Assembly (NCBI GenBank): GCA_964035575.1 | Contig: OZ037847.1 | Coordinates: 1,324,001-1,388,000, forward strand | Origin: Rhynchopus sp. YZ270_cl-10 | Taxonomy: Eukaryota > Euglenozoa > Diplonemea > Diplonemida > Diplonemidae | DNA length: 64,000 nt | Direction: 5' to 3' | Shown: piece by piece, positions 55,880 to 64,000 of the stretch | Numbering within the stretch: position 1 is the stretch's first letter | Layout of the letters: the number at the start of each line of letters is the position of its first letter | Translations under genes and position numbers: made by a program | Notes under the pieces: generated by a model | Database searches by the model: none | Seen by the model: only the letters and a program-made list of their open reading frames with translations | What the model was told of the DNA's origin: nothing

Positions 55880-56787
55880 GAGCCCAACAAATGCTGACGA
55901 ATACAGTAGCTAACCGAAAGAACTACTCAACAAAAGAACCGATCGATTTCTGATTTGCTCTTTTGTAGGGCAGGGACGTTGTTTAGCTACTGTAGAAAAT
56001 AAAAAAAAAAGTAAAAAAAGCGGGTGCACATTGCTGCAGTGCTGCTCCAGGATGTAACGTTCGTCGCGTTCGCAATATGCTTTCCTTCGTGGAGCTACCA
56101 AAGCATTCAGAAGAAAGTTCTTAGGCAAAAGTAGAGAAAAAAAAATAGTAGTGGAGTGCATCCTTGGGTACCTACAAAAAAGTTTTCAAAAAAATAAAAA
56201 TCCTCCGTGATTGTCGAAACTACAAAGATCGCGGTTGGGGGAAGAGGGTATTATTATGTTTGTGTGCGTGTCTGTGAGTTGAGAGTTAGAGAGAAGGTGT
56301 ACGGATGTTGTTGCAAAGTATGAAAATAAATTAAAAAAAGGTTTACCTCTCTTCCCTACCAGTTCTGTGGGTGCGTATTTTTATAAAAAAGAACGTATCG
56401 TTTTTTATTCCCTGTCTTTCTACAATCACTACCTTTTGGTTTTTTTTGGTTTTCTTTTTTATTCTTTCACGCTTTCTTTCATTTTTTTTTATTCAAAAAA
56501 CTCCCCATCTGCAAAATACTGCGTGCATTGAGAGAAATACGTTGTGTTTGTAATCTCTGTGTTTTTATTTTTGACTAATTTCCCCAACCATATGAAGTAA
56601 GGTGTTATCAACTTTGTTTCAAGGAGCAATTGCCCTTAACTAGGCTTCTGCTATCAATTGAGTGGCCCTAAGTTACCCACTAAGGGTAACTAGGTGATTG
56701 CGACACAATAACAAATAGCAGACAAAAGAATTGGGCGTACATGCGATGCCCAACCAAAAAGCGGGGTCCTTTGGTTTTTTTTTTTTA

Positions 56788-56829
56788 GGTACACTGTCAC
56801 GAGAGGGCTTTGTATTTCAAGTCAACTTT
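56788..56829 (+). repeat. Hairpin-family unit, long-stem type
   Basis: TACACTGTC (56790-56798), loop ACGAGAG (56799-56805), GGCTTTGTA (56806-56814), then TTTCAAGTCAACTTTT. This is the clearest long-stem member. Confidence 0.7.
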
Positions 56830-56835
56830 TTTCCA

Positions 56836-56872
56836 GACGTATGCACGAGAGGCATATTCATCCGTCATTTTT
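56836..56872 (+). repeat. Hairpin-family unit, stem TATGC/GCATA
   Basis: TATGC (56840-56844), loop ACGAGAG, GCATA (56852-56856), TTCATCCGTC. It directly follows the long-stem copy at 56788, so two subtypes lie side by side. Confidence 0.7.
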
Positions 56873-58104
56873 TTTCTCTTTTTTTTTCTTTTTTTGGGAC
56901 TGCTCCCCCTCTCCCCTCTCCCCTCTCCCCAATATCTTTAAGACGTACCCCACAAACGGACGGTGGCCAGAAGGACCCAACCTGTACCTGAACCCAGCAT
57001 AAGACGGGAACCCGTATTCAGGCACCCTGTGGCTCCTCCTCACCCCTCAGATGACACCAGGCAAAAAGAGAGGCTTAGGCTCATCTTACCCACCTTTTCT
57101 TGGGGACTAAGCACTGTCAGGCTGAGGTGCATCTCAAAGCGTTATCTTGTGTACCAGATGTTTGTACACGAAGGCACATTCATCTTACAATTTTTTTTTG
57201 TTTTGTTTTTTCCCCTTCTTAAACTCACCCCATTCCCCCGCTTCTAACAGCCGTTATTGACCGAAAAAGATTCCTCTCTCCCAAAAAAGCCCTAATCCAA
57301 ATCCCCAAAAATCCCCTCGAACCGGGAAAAAAAAAACACAAGGTGCGATTTCTACAAAAAAAAGCAAAAAAAAAGATGAAAATGAGTGTTTTGGAGTGAA
57401 ATGCGGGGGGCAAATAAGCCCTCTCAAAGAGGTGACATTTTCGACTATCGAACCCTACATCGATTTGGGTGGGGGATGGTCGATTAAAAAAAAAAAACTT
57501 GAAATTTTGGAAAGTGGAGATTGCACAATTGTGGCAACACAACCGAGGCAACTGCACTTTCAATGGGAATTGCAGAGGCACGAGACTCATCAGGTCGTCG
57601 AACGCATTTGCGGGCCGGGTTCGCCCGTGCCCAGCAGCTGTTGAGTGTCGCTCTCCAACAATTTATCAAAAAAGGTAAACTCCAAACACCATTTTCTACG
57701 CTTTTTTCCCCCTTCTTTTCTTCTTCCTCCTCGCATGGAGGAAAAGGCAGCTAAGCGCAGCGAGGCTTGAAGGTCATTGGACCAATTTTCTCTTTTTTTC
57801 CCCCCTCTTCTTTCTCCCCCCCATCCAATCCAATCCAATCCAATCAGAAAGAGTTCCCTTGTTTTATTTCTTATATGCACTAAAAAAAAACAGTCTCCCC
57901 CCATTTATTTTCCTCCCTTCTCCCTCACCCCTCCAGCTGCTATTTTGTCGTGTTGTATTTCAACACTTCCTTCTTTGCGGAGCTTCTAACACAGCGTTCA
58001 CTGCAGAAATTCACTTTTATTCATCTTTCAGACCTATCACCAATTCTTTGTTGGGCCGCAGGGGTGGGTAATAGGGAAGGTTAACCCAATAAACGTTTGC
58101 AATC

Positions 58105-58138
58105 ATCCCCCCCTCCCCACCTCATCCAACCACATCAG
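58105..58138 (+). promoter_or_regulatory. Putative trans-splice acceptor for the CCCH gene
   Basis: Pyrimidine-rich stretch ending CCACATCAG at 58138, 20 nt before the ATG at 58159. Confidence 0.6.
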
Positions 58139-58158
58139 GGGAGAGAACAGGATATAAT

Positions 58159-60218
58159 ATGGCGGATCAACCGCCAATGTACCCTGCACCTGCAGGCTCG
58201 TTTGCACCTCCTGAGACCCCACCAAGCTATGCGTACGCGCCGCCCCCGATAATGGCGTCTGCACCTGCACCAGCACCTGCACCTGGCACCGCCGCACCCC
58301 CTGCGTACGGCTACACCCCTGCCAGCAATACTGCCCCCACAGACACAACATACGCATACCCCTCAACGTACCCCGGATACGCTGGGTACGCACCACCAGC
58401 ACCAGCACCAGCAGCATATCCTGGCTACCCTTCGGGTGGGTACGGCTACGCTGCTCCAGCTCCAGTCAATTCTGGCCCAAACGCACCTAACTCAGGCCCA
58501 AACGCTCCATCACGCGGACCCATCTTAGATACAAACGAAGAGAAGGACCCTAGAGACAGACAGACCGGACGCAACGTTTCAGACAGACCGAGAGACACCG
58601 ACCACCGCCCTGAGAGGGATTCGAGACGGGACTCCGATAGGGTCGACTTGGAGGGACGTCCTGGGGGGTCGTATTTTTGCCGGGATTATTCCCGCGGGAG
58701 GTGTACGAGGGGGCAGGACTGTAGGTACGGCCATCCAAGCAGTGAGTCGGGTCCGGTAGGGGGTTCACACGCACCAGGGGGAGCCTCTGGAGGGTTTCCT
58801 CGGGGAACGCTTCCTCCTGCGTCTGCGCTGCCGTCTTTGCCGCAGCCGATTTTGCATCCTCCGGGGTACGTTCAGCCTGCGATGCGGCAGTTTTCAGAGA
58901 CGGATGACTTCCTTGAAAAAGACATGCTCAACAATGAGGAGGAGGTTGAGACGGAGATCCGCACCGGATTCTTCGCGCCAGCACCCATTGCAGTAGACGA
59001 ACCAGAGCTTGCATTAGATTTGGAGGAAGATGAGCCCTCTGGCAAGCCTCTGTCGCACACTAAAAGCGATACCTTGGGGTTAAGTGAGTGGGATATCTCG
59101 CAGATGACGGCAGATGAGCTGGTAGCGCACATAGAGGGGAGGAGTGTGCGCCGTCGTGTGGACAGCACAACGCATGCCGCAGAGGAGGACAAAGGCGTGG
59201 AGGAAATGGATCTCGACGACCTGCCCCCCCTCCCGCCCCTGCCCCTCCCAACACTGCCCACCTTCATACGAGCCAATAAAGTAAAGGACATCCACAATGC
59301 GCTCGACAGAATGTACCACATCGTGCAAAAGCAGGAGTCGGACGACGTTGAGCAGCTCTGGACCACGCTGGAGGCGGACGTCGTGCTTGCGTTGGTAGAG
59401 GTGCTCAGAGAGACAGGGCTTGCACGGCTCGATGACAAACCGCTTGGGTTCCCGGCAATGGAAAACCCGCTCCTCCCTCCAGGGTATGTAGGAAAGGACA
59501 ATAAAGTTAAGGTGATGCGAAGTCGTGTCAACTTCTATCCCTTCATCAAGTGTTTTTGTACTTTATAAATTTCAAAAAATTCTGTCAATTTACAGATATT
59601 CGAGCTGGATCGTCCAAGAATCTGCTGAGGAGAAGGCACGGCGGTTGGCCAAGGCTAAGGAGAAGAAGGACCTGTTGGCGCAGAAGCGTGCGAACAAGAA
59701 GAAGAAGATTGAGGACGAAGAGAAGAAGGAGCGCATGGCGGAACAGTTCCGCATCCTGCGACAGAACATGACCGACGCGTTGGAGGCTGACAACACACTC
59801 GACCAGTGGGTCAAGAAGGAGGCCGCCGAGTACATTGAGATTCTGCTTGACGTGCCCAGGGTATGCCCACTATCTTACAGCAAACTGTTAATCTTCTGCA
59901 AAAACTCCACAAAAAGCCAAGGATTTTACTGACAAAACCTTGTGGGTTTCCCACCCCAATTGGGATTAGTTTTTACAAAAAAGGTGTTTAGTATAGTGGA
60001 GTGCATCCTCGGGTGGCTACACTAAATACAACCAAAATTTTAATCCCGTTTGACATTGAGTACAGATCCTGCAGGTGATTGTCGACACAACAACAAAAAA
60101 AAACATTATTCATCCACAACAGATCAACAAATTCATGTCGGAACCGCAATCGAAAGACAGCGTTAAGATCGTACAGGGGCTTCTCAAAGAATTCTTCTTT
60201 GATCCGATGATGAATTGA
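58159..60218 (+). CDS. CCCH zinc-finger protein with Pro/Tyr-rich start, three exons
   Basis: Exons 58159-59483, 59596-59860 and 60123-60218 (phases 2 and 0), 561 residues. Residues 1-120 are Pro/Ala/Tyr/Gly-rich low complexity, then an Arg/Asp-rich stretch. One CCCH finger: Cys174, Cys182, Cys188, His192, spacing C-x7-C-x5-C-x3-H, the RNA-binding type. The C-terminal third is charged, with a Leu/Pro run and a long Lys/Glu coiled segment (AEEKARRLAKAKEKKDLLAQ) ending in a short hydrophobic tail. Probably an RNA-processing or mRNA-regulating protein (family inference). Intron 2 (262 nt) contains two dispersed repeat units, one TGGAGTGCATCC-type near 59993 and one GAGTACAGATCCTGCAGG type near 60058. 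Confidence 0.85.
59990..60050 (+). repeat. TGGAGTGCATCC-type unit inside intron 2
   Basis: GTATAGTGGAGTGCATCCTC, GGGTGGCTACACTAAATACA, then ACCAAAATTTT. It shows that this family, too, occurs inside introns. Confidence 0.6.
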
Positions 60219-60519
60219 TGAAAATAACGCTCAAAAAAAGGGAAAGAAAACGGGGCCAAACGACGTTGGCGTTGGGGGCGATCGGCCATGGAGATCCGAT
60301 CCGGGAGCAGGGGGGGAATGGGGGATGGGCTTTTTTGGGGAGGTTCTGTTTGATAAAACCTCCATATTTTTCATTTTCGAAAAAAGAATAAAACAAACCT
60401 TGGGGTAATAGTTCGGACGATACTACCGTTTAAAAAGAAACCCACTATTTTTTCTCCCCTCCCCTCTCAATCCTCCCCCCCTTCCCCTTCTCCCAGCTAT
60501 TTCAAAAACATCATTTCAG
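60219..60519 (+). other. Spacer with acceptor for the TPPP gene
   Basis: A/T and C runs. Candidate acceptors are TTCTCCCAG at 60496 and ATCATTTCAG at 60519; the second leaves a 127-nt 5' UTR. Confidence 0.5.
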
Positions 60520-60572
60520 GAAAGGGATTTTTAAAAAGGTAGTCTTTGGCCTACATAGAGGGCTTGACTTTA

Positions 60573-60624
60573 AAGGTGACTAAGAGAGAGAAACGAGGCT
60601 TAGGATCATCTTATAAACTTTTCT
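60573..60624 (+). repeat. Hairpin-family unit in a 5' UTR
   Basis: AAGGTGACTAAG, AGAGAGAAACGAG, GCTTAGGATCATCTTATAAAC, ending about 20 nt before the ATG. If the acceptor at 60519 is used, this unit is transcribed in the leader. Confidence 0.6.
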
Positions 60625-60646
60625 TTGTTTTTTTCGGGGGGAAAAT

Positions 60647-62044
60647 ATGTCCGGCGAGGCGTTATACGAGGTTTTTATAGAATATGTCAACTACGGGAGC
60701 GCCACGCAACAGGAGAAGAGTATTGACAGCACCCGCTTCTCGAGGATGATCCGACAGCTGGTTCTGGTCGATCAGAACACCCGGGTGACCCTGCAGGACG
60801 CGGACGTCTGCTTCCACCAGACTATGCGGTCCTGCGGCAAACGGAAACTCGATTTTGAGCATTTCCAACGCGCGCTTCTGTTGTTAGCACCGATAGCGTT
60901 CCCTCATCTACATCCTGAGCAGGGTGCGACTGCGTTTGTGGATTCTTTGCTTTATGTGTTTCTTTCTTCAAGACATAGGAAGACTTTGGGGTCGAGACGA
61001 GAAAACAAATTTTGGTCGCGAACTCAGGTCATTGCCGATGCCGACGGCGACGACGACACTCTATTGCCCCGTAGGAGACGCGGCGCGGAATACCTCCCTG
61101 AGCATATGATGTCACCACCTCCTTCTCTCTTTGACAGCGGCGCGCCTTTACGGAGGGTAAAACCTGCTGACGCACTTTGCGAACGACGTGGCCGACGCTC
61201 TCCTACGGTGCGCCGTCTTCGTCGCGAAGGATCCCCTTTTCTTAACAACGAACACCCTCGGGGAGCAGCGACACTCCCCCCTATGCCACCACCATTTGGT
61301 ACCTTTCCTCCTATGATGCCGGGCATGCCCAATGGGATGTTTGCACAATGGATGGTAGGTGACGCCCCCGCCCCCGACGCACCCAGCCCAAACCCTCCAA
61401 CATTCGAAGAATTCCAACAACTCTTCTCCACCGGAATGCTCCCCCCCACCGCACCCACCCCAATGCAACACAGCGACGACGCATCAGACGACACCTCCTA
61501 CCTCCCCCCTCCCCACGACGGCTACGCCTCGCAGATGTACCACACCCCAATCGAGTCAGACCCACCCCGCGCATTTCCTCGAGAAAAGCAATCTCGTCGG
61601 ATCCGATCTGAGCCAAGAAAGCGGTCTGTCTCCTTCTCTGTTCCTGATGACAGTGGTATCCAGGGGGAGGAGGAGGAAGAAGAAGAAGAGGAGGAGGAGG
61701 AGGAAGAGGAGGAATATGGATTTGGTGGGTTTGGACCAGGGGATGTATTGGAGGTGAGGCAGCCGTTGCCGCTGTCGCAGCAGTCTGGGCAGGAGAAGCA
61801 GATTCCGAAATCGAAGCGGACGGGGTTAGGGATTCCACGTCCAGGATACCATACAGCGCATACGGCAGCACCGACCTTCCGTATCAGTACCCGTGCGCCA
61901 AGTCGTGCTATGCGTGAGTCTGTCGAACACGGAAAAGAGATCCAAGAAGGAATGTACCGACTCAGAAAGATAACGCAAGACCCAAACAAAAAGGTTCCCA
62001 GAACATCAAAGCGTCATATGGAGAAGTACCCTTCCTCGTTGTAA
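60647..62044 (+). CDS. TPPP/p25-alpha family protein with long acidic tail
   Basis: Single exon, 465 residues. Residues 1-82 match the p25-alpha core: LYEVFIEYVNYG, MIRQLVLVDQN, LQDADVCFHQTM, LDFEHFQRALLLLA. This family binds tubulin and bundles or stabilises microtubules; protist members are often flagellar or cytoskeletal. The rest is long for the family: an Arg/Pro-rich disordered region, a Glu run of about 18 residues (around 340-360), Gly/Phe segment and a basic C-terminus (KVPRTSKRHMEKY). The usual family size is 150-220 residues. The acidic run suggests another interaction surface (inference). Confidence 0.85.
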   Translation: MSGEALYEVFIEYVNYGSATQQEKSIDSTRFSRMIRQLVLVDQNTRVTLQDADVCFHQTMRSCGKRKLDFEHFQRALLLLAPIAFPHLHPEQGATAFVDSLLYVFLSSRHRKTLGSRRENKFWSRTQVIADADGDDDTLLPRRRRGAEYLPEHMMSPPPSLFDSGAPLRRVKPADALCERRGRRSPTVRRLRREGSPFLNNEHPRGAATLPPMPPPFGTFPPMMPGMPNGMFAQWMVGDAPAPDAPSPNPPTFEEFQQLFSTGMLPPTAPTPMQHSDDASDDTSYLPPPHDGYASQMYHTPIESDPPRAFPREKQSRRIRSEPRKRSVSFSVPDDSGIQGEEEEEEEEEEEEEEEEYGFGGFGPGDVLEVRQPLPLSQQSGQEKQIPKSKRTGLGIPRPGYHTAHTAAPTFRISTRAPSRAMRESVEHGKEIQEGMYRLRKITQDPNKKVPRTSKRHMEKYPSSL

Positions 62045-62616
62045 AAGGGGGGGTGCTCAATGTACAGATTTTTTTTTGTAGATTTTTTTCAAATTAGAAC
62101 TATGTTTTGCAATTTGAAGGATGGAGGTTTTTGTTGCAATGCAAAAGACATAGAATGTTAGAGATGGAAAAATTCCCCTACCCCGGTTGTAATTTTTTAC
62201 AGTACTTCTCAGTCGACATTCCGGGTGCTCTTGTTGATGTCCGGTATGGTGGCGGTGGTGGTGGTGATCCGCAGTGACTGTGAGAGCTCCTCTTATTCCT
62301 GAGGGTAAATAGGGCTGTGTTTCCACAGAGGTGTGTTTGCTGTACCGGTACGCACTGGTGTCATCGATGTGGCTTCTGAAAGCCAGGTGCGGCCAGGCGG
62401 TCTGTGAGCCGGCAGTCAAGTTGCATACACTTTTCGTGGGTGCCGACTCCTCCAGGTTGTCTCTCCGCAGTTCTTTTCTTCAGACAATCTCCCTCTCTCC
62501 CTTGAACCGCGCCCTCTCCCACGTCTTTTTTCCCTTTTCAATGCTGCCCCAAGGTCCTTCGGCAGTCTCATAACATATCGTCAACACCCCTAACCACTTA
62601 TCCCCCCACCTCCCAG
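62045..62616 (+). other. Spacer with acceptor
   Basis: A minus-strand frame (62057-62419) exists but has no support. The pyrimidine tract ends CCACCTCCCAG at 62616, 28 nt before the ATG at 62645. Confidence 0.5.
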
Positions 62617-62644
62617 ACACGCATTCCCTTAAATAAATGCGGAG

Positions 62645-63824
62645 ATGAATTTACACAGATTTTGTGTAGTTGCGGTGCTGGCTGCACAGTGTGTGTACGC
62701 AGAGGAGTGGGGTGCGGAACAATGGGAGGATATGCCTGAACCGGAGTTCCACGATGCTGATGCACTTGCAGCCTTTTTTGGGGACACAACAAACACAACC
62801 GAATCGAACGTTACTACGGAGGCCCCTGACGGTGACAACACAACCGATGTGCCTGCAACCCCTCAGCCACCACCACCAGTAGACAACACGACCACCCCCA
62901 CAACCCAAGCCCCCAACACCGCCACACCAAACCCCACCTCCGAGACGTACCTCCACCTCCGCATCAACGAAGGAACCTGCATCATGGACCCCGGGTATTC
63001 CTACTACATCCCATTAGGGACAAACGCCTTTCAACAGTTAGGGGTCTGTCTACAAGGGGTGTACATAAATTCAACGGGGCAGAGTGTTTCGTTTTATTAT
63101 ACCTTCAATGGATGCGATCTTGTGGCAAGGTGTAATGCAGACCAAGAAGGGCAGGTGGTGGCATCGTTATTGAATCCGGCGGATTGTGTGATGATTAGTG
63201 AAACGCATTCTGCGAGGGTGGTGGGGATGTGTCCGGAAAGTACGGAGATATATCGTGTGGTGTTGCAGGATTATGTGGGGTTTGCGATTAACGCGTTTCG
63301 CATGGTAGTGTCTGAGGTGCTGCCTGTTGCTATGGGGAATGTTGTGGTGCTTAAGTTTGGGGTCGAGAAGGAGGAGGACGTTGTGCAGCAGGGGTGGGGT
63401 GGCGGGTTTGCTGTGTACTTTCAGATCATTGACATCTACCAGTTATCGATAGATGAGCTGGTAAGGGCGATGGTTAGCTCGCCGCTCTCCCCATTGAACG
63501 TCCTCTACAACTCCACGCAGACGCTGCACACCCTTCAAAACGCAACCTCCATCACCGTCACCGACAAAGTCGTCGTCACCCAAGTGCACGAAGAATCGGA
63601 CACACCCATGTGGGTCTACCTGGTAATCGGTCTCATGGGGTTCGCGTTGTTAGCCCTGCTCGTCTCTTTGGTGTATTGTGTCTTCCCGACAGCATCAGAG
63701 AGGGAAGATGCTAAGGTATGTAGATTTTGTGTGAAATTGAAGTAAAATAATTAAAAAACTCAAACAGATTGAAAAGACCCGCCGAAGTCTGAACTTCTCC
63801 CATTGTCGCGTTTCCGAAATCTAG
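62645..63824 (+). CDS. Type-I membrane glycoprotein, two exons
   Basis: Exons 62645-63715 and 63768-63824 (phase 0), 375 residues. Signal peptide about 1-19, ending VYA before EEW. A Thr/Pro/Asn-rich stalk (about 50-98) with several NTT/NTS-type sequons suggests heavy glycosylation. The ectodomain (about 100-310) has about six Cys residues and beta-rich hydrophobic alternation. One membrane segment lies near 325-350 (WVYLVIGLMGFALLALLVSL). The cytoplasmic tail is short; exon 2 adds IEKTRRSLNFSHCRVSEI. A surface receptor or coat protein is plausible. No family recognised. Confidence 0.8.
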
Positions 63825-64000
63825 ATTTTTTGTTTTTTTTTTTTTCATTTTTGTTAATCTGTTGGGGTGAGGGAGAGGGGGTCCGTAGTTGCTGCCCACG
63901 CTGACTTTTCATTGCATGCCTTGCTTATAGGGTGTGTGTTGAAATTGGGTATCTGTGGGTATTTTTTTTGTGTTATTTAAGTGGTGACTAAAGCACGAAA
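63825..64000. other. End of window, intergenic
   Basis: T run and G-rich stretch, ending in GGTGACTAAAGCACGAAA, the beginning of another hairpin-family unit cut by the window edge. Confidence 0.55.

Larger units (their letters stand above)
54290..58110. other. Desert between TIR element and CCCH gene
   Basis: No gene. Contains a D-arm-like unit at 54323, hairpin units at 54534, 55861, 56788 and 56838, a CTAAAGTAC/GTACTTTAG hairpin near 55442, a TGGAGTGCATCC-type unit near 56152 and a CCAAT microsatellite near 57827. Confidence 0.55.

Overview
The window looks like nuclear DNA of a unicellular eukaryote, most likely a euglenozoan and perhaps a diplonemid (inference). Genes are GC-richer islands in AT-rich DNA full of T and A runs. 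Almost every gene has a pyrimidine tract plus CAG or TAG acceptor about 10-100 nt before its ATG with no upstream coding exon, which is the pattern expected of spliced-leader trans-splicing. Many genes also carry ordinary cis-introns (GTATGT or GTATGC to CAG). A leishmanolysin-type protease, typical of but not limited to Euglenozoa, fits this. Every gene I can support is on the + strand.

Layout. 2.3-12.4 kb: a kelch-repeat protein, a secreted CUB-tyrosinase with a one-base frameshift, a seven-exon EF-hand/coiled-coil gene, and a four-exon C2HC zinc-finger gene. 12.4-16.8 kb: repeats, including a TIR element. 16.8-19.4 kb: a membrane-anchored leishmanolysin. 19.4-26.7 kb: gene-free, with a hAT-like element that has an 8-bp target duplication and a 2.7-kb TIR element that has a 6-bp one. 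25.9-35.1 kb: a mosaic segmental duplication holding two actin genes with signal-peptide-like extensions, a truncated copy of an alpha-helical gene, and the intact gene. 35.4-42.9 kb: four genes without assigned function, one with SH3-like and FAM13-like segments. 42.9-58.1 kb: a 15-kb gene desert with satellites, duplicated blocks and a further TIR element. 58.2-63.8 kb: a CCCH zinc-finger protein, a TPPP/p25-alpha protein and a type-I membrane protein.

The most unusual signals are (1) actin genes whose full-length actin domain follows an 80-residue leader with a signal-peptide-like start and has substitutions in both phosphate loops, and (2) a dispersed family of roughly 40-nt hairpin units with a near-constant ACGAGAG loop and compensating changes in the stem, found between genes, in introns and in a 5' UTR. 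Several non-autonomous DNA transposons are resolved to the base by inverted repeats and target duplications; one of them sits in a hairpin-family copy.

The genes do not form an operon or a common pathway; they appear to be independent units spaced by repeats. Exon models come from splice-site consensus and frame consistency read by eye, without transcripts.
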